Shown here: piece by piece, positions 54,101 through 62,635 of the stretch
Layout of the letters: every line of letters starts with the position of its first letter
Numbering within the stretch: the first letter of the stretch is position 1
NCBI GenBank assembly: GCA_008828725.1
Contig: MEHQ01002099.1
Span: 663,302-727,301, forward strand
Length of the DNA: 64,000 bases
Reading direction: 5' to 3'
From: Saccharina japonica
Lineage: Eukaryota > Sar > Phaeophyceae > Laminariales > Laminariaceae
The notes under the pieces: model-generated
Told to the model about the DNA's origin: nothing
The model's input: only the letters and a program-made list of their open reading frames with translations
Database searches by the model: none
Made by a program: the position numbers and the translations under genes

Positions 54101-57100
54101 GGCAGGCGGCTGCGGCGGCGGGGAGCGGCGCCGCTCCGAGCGGTGTAGCTGCGGTGACGGCGAAGAACTTGCCCCTCTCAGAGGCTCAGGCGAAGAACAT
54201 GGGGCTGGTGGCGGGTGGGGGGAGCGAGGGAAAGGCGAAGGCGAAGAAGGTGGTGAAGGAGCTCAAGACTCGGTGAGAGAGATAACATAGGTAGTCGTTT
54301 TGTCTGTGTATAGGTTGCATACCTCGGGACATGTATAGATAGACAGATCACGATTGAGACGATGTACAGATAGACAGATCACGTGCGGTTGCGAGAGGTT
54401 GTGCAGGAAATGTGTGCTACAAGATCAGCAGATTTTTTCGGGTCCCACCCGGTTAACATGAGCTAGACCGTATGTACAAGATTGGGAATATGTATGTGCC
54501 TTGAAATATCTAGATCGTGGAGTGGGAATCGATGATCTAGATGATACAGATCATGATCTGTCTGTTTTGTAGTGGGTTGTGGCGCACGAGGGGAGGTATG
54601 GGGGCCGTTCGGGCACCGACCACTGGCCTTCCATGTTTATTTGGTTTGGTTTTGATTTTGGTTTGGTTTTCGGTTTGGTTTGGTTTGGTTTGGTTTGGTT
54701 TGCGTGGTTGCATGCACGCGTGCACACCAGTTCGAGTAAGATAGAGGAACCGGAGCAAAAGAGAAAAAGGAGGAGGGGGAGGGGGGGGAGAAACACGACG
54801 ACGACGGTGGCGAAAAGAAAGGCGGGGAGGAGGAAGAGGAGGAGGAGAAGGAGGGGAATAAGGAGCAAACGAGGAGGAGGAGGAGGAGGAGGAGAAGGAC
54901 GAGCAAAAAGAGAACGACAACGCGGACGATGAAGAACTCATTCTGAAATATTTTGTGTGTGTGTGTCTGTCCGATTACCCCCACGCCGGTCTGATTGCAG
55001 GTGTAACAGGGTCATCAAGAGGCTCCAGGAGGCCAAGCTTCCCGGCGAGCTGTCGGAGCTGTCCCTCAAGATCTTCAACGTTCCTGTCGATAAGACTGTC
55101 GTGAGTATTTATACAGCGGTTGTGGGAGGGGAGGGGATAGCGCAGAGGTTGTCTTGGTAGGCTAGCAGGTGCCATAACCACACACTTCGGGGCCACGAAC
55201 AAAAACAAGTCGCAGTATGTACTGGCAGTAGTCATCTACTGATTGGCCCGGCCAGTGTATTGGCCAGTAGGTCTTATGTTACGTGCATCCAATAAACACG
55301 CCATACTATAGTAGGGAAACCCACCAAATGCGTTTCGGGAGGAAAGAGAAGAGACAACAGACAGTACACTGCTGCAATCCAGTTTACTGATTGATTTTGA
55401 CGACTGTATAATCGCTACTGACTTGAGTCAGCCAGTGCCCAGCCCTACTTTTTGGAGATTTGCCCCTGTGTCAGAGCTGACATCATCTCTTTTCAAATTT
55501 TCAATGGTAATGAGGCTGTCGTATGATGTATTGTAGGGGATCGTGTCCAAAAACGAAGCAGATTCTAGCAAAAATGCAGAAAACAGCCGCCCCGCCGGGA
55601 CACGGCGCGAGCACGGCCGAGGCCACCCCAGTTTGTTTTTCTTCCGTCTTTTGCGGCAGTGTTGACTACCCGTTGTTATCGGTTCGCCACCGAGTTTTTT
55701 TTTTTCGAGGGCGTCCGTATTGTATTGAGACACGGGGCTGGCTTCCTTTTCAACCGGTAGACAGGACAGGAACACACTCGTACTCGTATATACGAGTTCC
55801 AAGTATTTTCTCGTGAAAAGCGTGAGCACGCTTCTCAACCTATTCAGAACTGAAAAAATGCCCCACTATAATTCCAAGTAGTTTTCCCCAAATTCGTGGA
55901 ACCAGTTCTTAAGGGGTTACCATATTATACTATATACGTAGACTAAAGGGCTTATCGACTGAAGGGTCACACCTCGGACAGACCATCTACAGATCATCAA
56001 CAGATCATCAGCAGATCATCAACAGATCATCAACAGATCATCAATTCCAACTTATTGATCTGGATCTTTCAAGGAAGATATGTTCTTGGTCTGTTTGATC
56101 TGCATGATCTGTATGATCTGCATGATCTGTATGATCTGTATGATCTGCATGATCTGTATGATCTGTATGGTCTAGCTCATGTGGCCGGGTGGTAGCCGTA
56201 TATATCATCTGCATGATCTACTGCTGTAGAACACGTTTCCTGAGTTTGATCTGTACCATACCGATCCTGCACAGCATCTCAGAACGGCGGGTTAAGATCT
56301 GTAGATGATATGTATGATCTGTAGATGATCTGTCTGTCCGACGTGTCAAAGGGTGGAAAAAGGCGATGGGTTTTGATTCTTATCGTCTTGTTTGTGTACC
56401 CGTACCAGTCTGTTCGTAAATGTAAAAGGCAGATTGGGACGTTTTGCGGCATTCCAAAAGTGCGTTATGTTTACGACGAGACGGATAGGTTCTTACCAGG
56501 CACCTGGTATGTTCTTATTTCGTGCGTTTTTTTTTTCAATATATTTTGTTTTTTTTGTTATGATGTTCTTGGTTCTTGCATTTTTCTTGTTGTTGTACAT
56601 ATCTTGATCCCTGTGTCCTGATGTTGGTTCTTGCGTGTTTCTTGTATCGTGTTTCTTGTGTTCTGATGTTGGTTCTCGCCGGTCTTCTTGTGTCGTGTTT
56701 CTTTCGCCCTGGTATTTCTCGGGTCTTGCGCTTTTCTTGTACCGTGCTTTCTTGTGCTGTTTAGTTCTTGGTTCTCTCTTTCTCTTACTGGTTGTTATAT
56801 TCTTGCTTCGAAGTAGATATATACGTCCCTGTTGCTTGCGTTTTTCTCATTAACGGGGAGCCATTGAAGGATTGATGAGGGGCTGTATGCATCTTGTACG
56901 CTTTCCATCGTCGTACGATATGTTTTTGACGCCCTCGTTCTCAAATTTTCCGTTTTTTTCTTTTTCTTTTTCTTTTCCCTCTCTTGCCTGTCGTCAGGTC
57001 ACGGACTACGGGAAGATCGTGACGGCCAAGATGGATCTCGACACGGTGAAGGCCAAGCACAAAAACACTCGCTACGGCCACGTCGACGCCTTCTTCGGCG

Positions 57101-60100
57101 ACCTGCTGCCCGTCTACGACAACGCCATCCGCTACTTCGAGCAGGGGGGAAAGCACCGAAATAAAGTCATCTACGAGGCTGCGAAGGTACTGTATGTGTC
57201 TTGCGTTTTTTTTTTTTTGGTTCCATCCCATCTACCTGCTGTATCGTCTCTGCCTTACCTGGTATATACTTGGCCAGCTCCCTCCCCTTTCATAACTCAG
57301 ATCCGGGGTCATATAGCGGGTAGCACCCCCCCCCCCCCCCCTCCCTCCGGCCTCCCCGGTACGGTATGAACGTGCCTGCGTTTTCATCGTGGAAAGAGTT
57401 CAGCCCGTTCTTCCCTCGAATTGTGGCATTCTTGAGCTCTGCAAACGCCACCAATAGTCCTTTTATACTGGGAAAATTGCGCGAAAACCTGGCGGGTATC
57501 CCCGGTACACAGCAGTTTCTAGTGTCGCTACAGATCCCACCCAGCAAAATATGGTCTAAACATCGTGCAGATGGTTCAAATCTGGGATCTGTCTGCTCCG
57601 AATCATCTAGTAGTAGTAGTAGATGAAATTATACATTCCCGCTTCATGGTCTATACCAGGTAAGCAGTAGACCTTTCAAGGCAGCTCTATTCCCGATCCT
57701 GTATGATCTGTATGATCTGTATGATCTAGCCCATGTTGCCGGGTGGGAGCCGTATCATCTGCATCATCATAGGGCACGTTTCCTGGGTTGGATCTGTACT
57801 ATACAGATCCTGCACAAGCTCTCATAACGGTAGGTGAGGAACTAGATGATCTATCTGTAGATGCTCTGTATGATCTGTAGATGATCTGTATGATCTGTGC
57901 TAGATGAAATAGGGTTCTACTTCGCCCGATGTGTGAAATGCTCTAGTATACACATGTTTGCCGCGACTGGTGTTGGCTTTGTGCGACTTCTTCTGTGTTA
58001 TCGATATGGGTTCGCTTGCTTGCCTTCCAGAACATAGAAACATGTGTTTTTCCCTCCAGAACATTGAAACCTGTGTTTTGCCTTCCAGAACATTGAAACC
58101 TGTTTTTTTCAGGTCGTTCGACTTATGTTTGGGTTGTGAGCGAGGTATTGTGCTAACTACCACCACTGCTGCGACTATTTCTTCTATTAGCAGCAGTGCT
58201 GCTACTATTCCTTCTGGTTATACTGCCGTTTTTTGTACCAGGTACTGCTGTGTGAAATAACAGAACTATTAATAACATAACTATTAATAACAGTACTATT
58301 AATAGCAGTAGCAGAAGTCTTATCAAAGTAGGTGATAACATTTGTAGTGGTTGTTATCACACCCCGCCCGCCGGCAAAACATACCGCTCTGTCCGGAAAT
58401 TTAAGCCACTGTCTGCATATTTATGTTTGATCCGAACGTACCTTACATTTTCGGACATACGGAGCGTACCTTACTTCGCTACAGCATAACACCCCCCCCT
58501 CCGCACTCTCTACGTACCCTCTCTTCTCTCACCCCGGCGGCGCACACACAAACCCCCCCCCCCACCCCCCCCCCCCCCCCCCCCCTCCCCGCGGCAGGCC
58601 TTGCACACCCTCGCAAAGCGAGAGAGGCAGGAGATCATCACGGAGTTCGCACCCCAGGTGGAGTCGCTAAAGAAGCCTCTTTTCGTCATCCCCAAAAAAC
58701 CGGAGGAGAGAGCGAGGCTTAAGGCCGAAAATGACGAAAGACTCGCCAAGGCGGCCAACGAGGCCAAGGCGAAGGAGGAGAAGGAGAGGATCAGGAAGGT
58801 GGAGGCCGAGAGGGCCGCTAAGATCGCCGCGAGACTGGAGGCTTTTAGGAAGCAAGAGAAGGAGATCGCGGCTAGAAAAGCCGCTGCAGACCTCGAGGCT
58901 AAGAAGGCTGCGGAGGTGGAACGTATCAACAAGGCCAAGGAGGCTAAGCGCGTGGAAAAGGAGGCTGCGGCGGCCGCTGCTGCGGCTGCTGCGGCAGCGG
59001 CAGCGGCGGTGGCGGCGGCAGCCGCGGAAGAGAAGCGGGCGTTGGAAGCGAAAAAGGAAGCGGAGGCGAAGAAGGAGGCGGAGGCGAAGCGGGAGTTGGA
59101 GGCGAAACGGGAGTTGGAGGCGAAGCGGGAAGCGGAGGCGAAGCGGGAAGCGGAGGCGAAGCGGAAGGCGCTCAAGGCTGCCGAGAAGGCTGCCGAAAGG
59201 GCGGCTATCCAAAAGGCGAGGGTGGCCGCGAAAGAGGCGAAGGCTGCCGCTCAAGCTGAAAAGGCGAAGGCAGCTGCGGCTGCGGCGGCAGCAGCGGCAG
59301 CGGCAACGGCGGTAGCCGCGGCGGCGGCGGCGGAGGCGGCCGCGAAGCGAAAGCAGCCCAACCCCCCTATCCGCGACCAGTTTAAGGGCAAGCGACTGAG
59401 TCTCAAGCTCAACGCACCGACGACACCAGACCCGAAAAATCAAGCCTCGTCGAAATCGAGCACCTCGTCGAAATCGGGAGCAGCCTCTTCGAAACCGGGA
59501 GCATCTTCGAAATCGGGAACGTCTAAGTCGGGATCCTCGTCGAAATCGGGAAGCTCGTCGAAATCGGGAAGCTCGTCGAAATCGGGAGGCTCCTCGAAAT
59601 CGGGAGGCTCCTCGAAATCGGGAGGCTCCTCGAAATCGGGAGGCTCCTCGAAATCGGGAGGCTCATTGAAATCGGGGGTTTCGTCGAAATCGGGAGGCTC
59701 GTCGAAATCGGGAACCTCTAAGTCGGGAGCGTCGAAAATGGCAGCCGCGAAAACGGCATCAGTAGCAGCAGCGGCAGCAGCGGCGGTGGCAGCAGCAGCA
59801 GCAGCCTCGACTCCTATGCGTGTCCCGACCAATCCGCCGAGAGTCAAGAGCGGGGTGCTGAAGAACACCGCAGGGGTGCAGAAAATTATCGACGAGATAA
59901 AAGGGTTGGGTTTGGCCTCGAGGTTGGCGTTGGGGGCAGGGTTGGGAGGGGGGGGGGTGGGGGTCGGGCCGGGGTCGGGGTCGGGGGCGGCCGGTGGTGG
60001 CCGGAAGAGGTCAGAGGATGGACCACCGCAGAAGAAGCGGAAGTACGCCACCGTCAAGGCGGAGGCGTCGACGAAGGGTGCGGCGGGAGGGGCAGCGGCG

Positions 60101-61909
60101 GCAGCGGTGGCGGCGGCGGAGACAGCATTGTCGGCGTCGTCGTCGTCGTCATCTTTGCTGTCTGCTGGGTCTTCGGGTGGGTCACAGCGCTCATCGACCA
60201 CCCCGACAAAATCTCGCCCGGTGTCGCCCTCGAAAGGTGGGTCGGAGTTGCCCCCGCGAGCGCCCAAACAGCGGAAGCGGAAGAACCCTAGCGGCAGCAA
60301 GGGAAGCAAAGGCGGGAAATCGGGCGGTGGCGGTGGTGGCGGCAGTAGCGGCGGAAGCAGTACCGGTAGTGTCGGCGGCGGGGGCGGGGGCAGCGGGAGT
60401 GGTGCTGGAGCAGCGCCCGCGGTGGCATGGACGGCAGCTCCCGCGTCTCGATCGGTCAGTCCCTTCCGGCCGGCGCCGGGCTCTTCCGCGGCGGGGGCTG
60501 GGGGGGAGAAGGGCACGAAGGGGACCAAGGGCCCGACGATAACGCTTCCGGTGCCGGACAAAAACAGCGCCCCGCCGGGGGAAAGTCCGGAGGCTGGCGA
60601 GGTCGTCGACAACCGCAGCTTGAAAAAGAAGGGCTCTGGGAGTGGCAAGGGGAAGTTGACGAGTAAGGCCGGGGGCGGCGGTGGCGGCGGCGGCGGCGGC
60701 AGTGGTAGTGGTGGTGGCGGTGTTAGAGGTAGCGTTAGCGGAGGAAACCCTGCGGTGGGGAAGGCAGAGCGGGGCGGGGGGGGCTCCGGGTCGAAAGCTT
60801 CCGCCTCCGCGAAAGGTGCGGGTGCCAAAGGTGGGGGCAACAAAGGTGGCGGTTCGAAAGGCGGAGGTTCTAAAGGTGGGGCGGGGTCGAAGGCTACGAA
60901 CCCCAAGGCTGCTGGGAGCGCGAAAGGCTCGGGCTCTAAAGCTGCAGGCGCGAAGGCTGCCGCGGCATCGAAGGCCGCGGTGGCAGTCGCGGCCGAGGCA
61001 GCGGTGGTAGCCGCCGCGTCCGCTGCCAAGGCAGCAGCGGCGGCAGCGGCGGAGAGCGCCGAGGAGAAGAGCCCGCCGGACAAGCCAAAGCTGACCCTCA
61101 AGCTGGGCCTCGTGCGGTCGGTTTCGGGGAAGAGCATGTCGACGCCCCCGAGCTCATCGTCGGCTTTCTCCAGGCCTGCTGGTGGTGGTGCCGAAGACTC
61201 GCCGTCGCCGGCCAAGGCTCCGGCTGCCGCTAGCAAGCCTAAGGGCAAGGGGGCGCAAAAACCGGCGGCACCGAAACCGGCGACGAAGACTTCACCCAAG
61301 ACTTCGCCTAAGGCGACGGCACAAAAAGCGACGACCCCTAAGCAGTCAATCCCCAAGCTGACGATATTTAAAAATCCGATGCCGAAGGCGAAGACGCCGC
61401 CCAAGGCGACCGCCCAAAAGGGGTCGCAGAAAACGGCGCCGCAGGTCTCTCGCGGGGGCGGCGGCGCGGCCACTAAGGTTGCCGGGGGCGGGAAGGGGAA
61501 GAGGGGGGGTGGGGGGGGGGGCGGGCAGCAGGACAAGGGGGCCGCGGCGAGAATCGCGGCCGCGATCGTGGCTGCTCCCCCGGTTCCGAAGGCTAGGGTC
61601 GAGGAGAAGCCGGTGCCGCCGGAAGGTTGGGGCCCGCTAACGACGAGGGGGGCTGGCGGGGAGTGGCACAAGGAGGCGGGTATCGTTCTGAACCGGCTGA
61701 GAAGGAAGGACACCCTTGCCAACGACGACTTCCTGGCCAAGTACCCCGAGCTGGACATCAACCTCACCAAGACTTTCTCGCTGGGGCCCGAGGAGATGCT
61801 GGAGTACTACGCGCTGGTGGGGGAGCCGATGAACCTCGCCTTCGTGGAGGACAGGCTGCACAGTGGCGCCGGGAAGACCTACAAGTGCCCCCAGCACTTC
61901 GTCAACGAG
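41731..61909 (+). CDS. Giant SR-rich multi-bromodomain protein, nine exons, 3' end beyond recognised exons
   Basis: Nine exons (41731-45167, 45944-46127, 47301-47408, 48501-48613, 51285-51372, 52213-54272, 55001-55100, 56998-57186, 58598-61909) join in phase to 9,591 nt, 3,197 codons without a stop. Order: Arg/Ser domain (~1-50) and RS/SQNR repeats; Ser/Gly/Ala/Pro low complexity to ~1075; bromodomain 1 (~1080-1205); bromodomain 2 (~1205-1325); TPTVTKGA array and Ala/Pro region to ~1990; bromodomain 3 (~1990-2110); charged Ala-rich coiled coil (~2115-2360); SKSGG repeats; Lys/Gly/Ala region; bromodomain 4 (from ~3114, cut). Bromodomains read acetyl-lysine on histones; here the usual YN Asn is Ser, Tyr and Phe in domains 1-3. 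An in-frame TAG at 41722 supports the start. Likely a nuclear scaffold; polybromo-like in domain number only. No symbol is justified. Confidence 0.85.
45168..45943 (+). other. Bromodomain-gene intron 1 with (GTTGGT)n and degenerate telomere-like repeat
   Basis: 45195-45320 is GTTGGTGTTGGTG-like; 45480-45640 is GGGTTAGGGTAGGGTTAGG-like on the transcribed plus strand. A pyrimidine tract ends at the acceptor 45943. Confidence 0.8.
45944..46127 (+). CDS. Multi-bromodomain gene exon 2: bromodomain 1 core
   Basis: Acceptor acgcaccag|ctacaa, donor ctcgcg|gtgagg. Encodes (S)YKTVDAFLHDVRRLCANSFL and YSRETRNEVLRSFLRKL: helices A-C of a bromodomain. The position of the acetyl-lysine Asn in the N-x-x-x-Y-N motif is Ser here (NSFLYS). 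Confidence 0.88.
46128..47300 (+). other. Bromodomain-gene intron 2
   Basis: Carries the CAGCTGTGAG repeat (46405-46495), a CTATTAATAG palindrome (46748) and, from 46690 to 47210, a degenerate TGCCTGCTAGCTTGCCTGCT repeat rich in CTGC/TTGC. Confidence 0.75.
46405..46495 (+). repeat. CAGCTGTGAG dispersed repeat, copy in bromodomain-gene intron
   Basis: Same order of motifs as at 1838-1935 (A-rich leader, CAGCTGTGAGAT, GAGGATTTCGTCGAAACTCA, ACTTCGATCGCG). Same orientation as the host gene. Confidence 0.8.
47301..47408 (+). CDS. Multi-bromodomain gene exon 3: bromodomain 2 helix Z/ZA
   Basis: 36 codons, phase 0 (acceptor gttcccag|gtgctg, donor gaaaag|gtacag). Encodes VLDKLYGLKNDAIYYLSYPM and VVYYGPDNEPPDYAEK, fitting helix Z and the ZA loop with its P-D-Y motif. 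Confidence 0.85.
47409..48500 (+). other. Bromodomain-gene intron 3 with two repeat blocks
   Basis: Starts with the 20-bp minisatellite (47416-47602). 48110-48470 is a degenerate TTGACGGGTTTCTTATT repeat of about 24-30 bp. Confidence 0.8.
47416..47602 (+). repeat. 20-bp minisatellite CACCGAGAAGGTACTTTTAG at a splice donor
   Basis: About nine units, with AAAAGG and CCAG variants. It begins 8 bp after the exon end GGAAAAG|GTACAG, which it resembles. Every unit contains AAG|GTAC (donor-like) and CTTTTAG|C (acceptor-like). Confidence 0.88.
48501..48613 (+). CDS. Multi-bromodomain gene exon 4: bromodomain 2 core
   Basis: Acceptor cgtggcag|gtgaaa, donor aggag|gtgagt. VKHPMDMATVVVKLLDGEYK then MVADLRLMVENCRR: the (K)x-P-M-D-(L/M) and D-(V/L)-R-L-M...N-C motifs of bromodomains are clear. 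Confidence 0.9.
49000..49275 (+). repeat. TGATCTGTA composite element, copy in bromodomain-gene intron
   Basis: Five-unit TGATCTGTA array, core with GGACATGTTTCCTGGGTTTG and CCTCATAACGGCAGGTC, short second array. Confidence 0.82.
49651..50902. mobile_element. 1.25-kb DNA transposon-like element with terminal inverted repeats
   Basis: Left end GCAATGATGTCGGATTACG and right end CGTAATCCGACATCATTGC are perfect 19-bp inverted repeats. TTGCAG flanks both sides (49645-49650 and 50903-50908), a possible 6-bp target duplication. Similarity continues inwards (TCCTTACG..., GCCGG blocks). The interior is AT-rich unlike the host gene; its longest frames (about 106 aa reverse, 76 aa forward) match no transposase I know, so it is probably non-autonomous. 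If the flanking bases are counted as TIR (TGCARGCAATG) the duplication disappears; superfamily unassigned. Confidence 0.78.
51285..51372 (+). CDS. Multi-bromodomain gene exon 5: bromodomain 2 end
   Basis: Acceptor cacgggcag|gtacta completes a split Arg codon. YYTNNPIYDAGTIGSALANA then KAVHDALEA finishes helix B-C. With the previous exon the motif is N-C-R-R-Y-Y, so Tyr stands where the acetyl-lysine Asn is expected (an Asn follows two residues on). Donor gaagcg|gtcagt. Confidence 0.87.
51373..52212 (+). other. Bromodomain-gene intron 5
   Basis: T/G-rich first half (TTTGTTTGTTTG-like, 51400-51720), then mixed sequence. No repeat family or exon recognised. Confidence 0.6.
52213..54272 (+). CDS. 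Multi-bromodomain gene exon 6: TPTVTKGA repeat array and Ala/Pro-rich linker
   Basis: Acceptor cccacacag|agcctg, phase 0; donor gactcg|gtgaga. Begins SLDKLLPEWKVVKPAPSKNQ, then about 33 units of an 8-residue repeat (TPTVTKGA with A/V, K/M, G/A and S variants), then Thr-, Ala-, Gly- and (AAKP)-rich stretches, ending KVVKELKTR where helix Z of bromodomain 3 begins. Confidence 0.85.
52273..53065 (+). repeat. 24-bp coding minisatellite (TPTVTKGA array)
   Basis: About 33 units of ACTCCAACGGTCACGAAGGG plus four bases, each giving eight residues. Units differ by one or two bases and the frame is never broken. Within exon 6 of the bromodomain gene. Confidence 0.95.
54273..55000 (+). other. Bromodomain-gene intron 6
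   Basis: Contains the reversed composite element (54310-54565), a (TTTGG)n run (54640-54705) and a (GAG/GGA)n purine tract (54745-54905) open in several frames but without coding support. Confidence 0.7.
54310..54565 (-). repeat. TGATCTGTA composite element, reversed and diverged copy
   Basis: AGATAGACAGATCA units, then CCCACCCGGTTAACATGAGC and GATCTAGATGATACAGATCA, in reverse relative to the other copies. Confidence 0.65.
55001..55100 (+). CDS. Multi-bromodomain gene exon 7: bromodomain 3 helix Z
   Basis: Acceptor tgattgcag|gtgtaa, donor actgtc|gtgagt. Encodes CNRVIKRLQEAKLPGELSEL and SLKIFNVPVDKTV, the helix Z and the F..PVD entry to the ZA loop. Confidence 0.88.
55842..55920. mobile_element. 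~85-bp TTAA-ended MITE, copy in bromodomain-gene intron
   Basis: TATTCAGAACTGAAAAAATG, CCCACTATAATTCCAAGTAG and CCAGTTCTTAAGGGGTTA. Confidence 0.68.
55970..56345 (+). repeat. TGATCTGTA composite element, copy
   Basis: Preceded by an extra ATCATCAACAG array (55985-56045); then TGATCTGTA/TGCA array, core and closing array ending CTGTCCGACGTGT. Confidence 0.82.
56998..57186 (+). CDS. Multi-bromodomain gene exon 8: bromodomain 3 core
   Basis: 63 codons, phase 0 (acceptor ctgtcgtcag|gtcacg, donor gcgaag|gtactg). VTDYGKIVTAKMDLDTVKAK and HVDAFFGDLLPVYDNAIRYF show the DY..I...MDL and N-A-x-x-Y motifs. The Asn after Tyr is Phe. Confidence 0.9.
57187..58597 (+). other. Bromodomain-gene intron 8
   Basis: Contains a SINE tail fragment (57293-57325, CATAACTCAGATCCGGGGTC), a composite element (57685), a triplicated CCAGAACATTGAAAC block (58026-58105), three ACTATTAATA palindromes (58264-58305) and a C-homopolymer tract (58552-58588) just before the acceptor. 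Confidence 0.72.
57685..57945 (+). repeat. TGATCTGTA composite element, copy
   Basis: Short array, core with CCCATGTTGCCGGGTGGGAG and CACGTTTCCTGGGTTGGATC, then TAGATGATCTATCTG and CGCCCGATGTGTGA. Confidence 0.82.
58598..61909 (+). CDS. Multi-bromodomain gene exon 9: coiled coil, low complexity and bromodomain 4 start
   Basis: Acceptor gcggcag|gccttg after a long C run; 1,104 codons in phase 0; donor aacgag|gtatgt. It opens ALHTLAKRERQEIITEFAPQ (end of bromodomain 3), then a Lys/Glu/Ala heptad-like region, poly-Ala, a SKSGGS array (59520-59740), Lys/Gly/Ser/Ala regions, and WHKEAGIVLNRLRRKDTLAN...MLEYYALVGEPMNLAFVEDR, the first half of bromodomain 4, ending QHFVNE. The rest of bromodomain 4 must lie in another exon, not recognised before 64000. 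Confidence 0.87.
59510..59745 (+). repeat. Coding minisatellite (SSKSGG array)
   Basis: 18-bp unit TCGTCGAAATCGGGAGGC, with TCC/TCG changes, repeated about 13 times in exon 9; gives Ser/Lys/Gly hexapeptides. Confidence 0.9.
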
Positions 61910-62319
61910 GTATGTATGATATGTAAAGTTTTGTTACTTGTTTTCATGGCGTTTTTTTTTCAAGCGTGTTTGTTATACAAATGCGCCTCCCAGCGCTTCC
62001 TTCGTGTACGAGGTATAATACGTACATATGTATGACGCTAGAGTTATGTTTGCTGTTTTTATTGTGTTTTTTTCATTTTTTTGTTCTTGTCTCTTGGGCG
62101 GATTGATCGATTTCATGCGATCGGGAGGTGAAATTGGGGGGTCCTTGCCGGATTTAGACGATTTCGATTGGGGGTTTGGCGTTTATTTGGGTGGCTCGTT
62201 AGGTTCCTCCCGCCGGAAAATCAGCGGCATTGTGAGCCCGTGGCCGCCCCCCCGCCTTATGGTGTCTGGGCTGTGCGGAGGGTGTTTGTGCGACCACTGT
62301 GTCTTCTTTGCCGCGATTT

Positions 62320-62635
62320 TGTTGTTGTTGTTGGTGTTGGTGTTGGATGTGGTGTTGGTTGTGGTGTTGATGTTGATGGTGTTGGTGTTGGTAGTGGGGT
62401 TGTTGTTGGTGAGGTTGTCTGTGTCGTTGGATGGTGTTGGTGTTAGTGTGATGTTAATGGTGTTGTTGGTGTTGTTGGTGGTGGCGTGTTGGTGGTGGCG
62501 TGTTGGTGGTGGTGGTGTTGGTGTTGGTGGTGTTGGTGTTGGTGTTGGTGTTGGTGGGGGTGTTGGTGGTGTTTGTTGTGTTGATGTTGGTGTTGGAGAT
62601 GACGTAGGTGTTGGTGTTGGGACGGGTGTTGCTTC
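62320..62635 (+). repeat. GTTGGT-type tandem repeat
   Basis: Dense GTTGTTGGTGTTGGTG units with few interruptions, 410 bp into the intron that follows exon 9; the same repeat type opens intron 1 of this gene (45195-45320). Confidence 0.9.

Larger units (their letters stand above)
55101..56997 (+). other. Bromodomain-gene intron 7
   Basis: Contains a TTAA MITE (55842), a composite element (55970) and a degenerate GTTCTTGGTTCTTGC repeat (56510-56790). The 3' end has a good pyrimidine tract. Confidence 0.7.

Noticed and set aside
54745-54932. Arg/Glu-rich frames in a purine tract
   Set aside because: (GAG/GGA)n simple sequence between two in-phase exons; skipping it gives a perfect bromodomain 3.
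59440-61770. 776-codon minus-strand frame opposite exon 9
   Set aside because: Antisense of low-complexity Lys/Gly/Ala coding; no recognisable domain.
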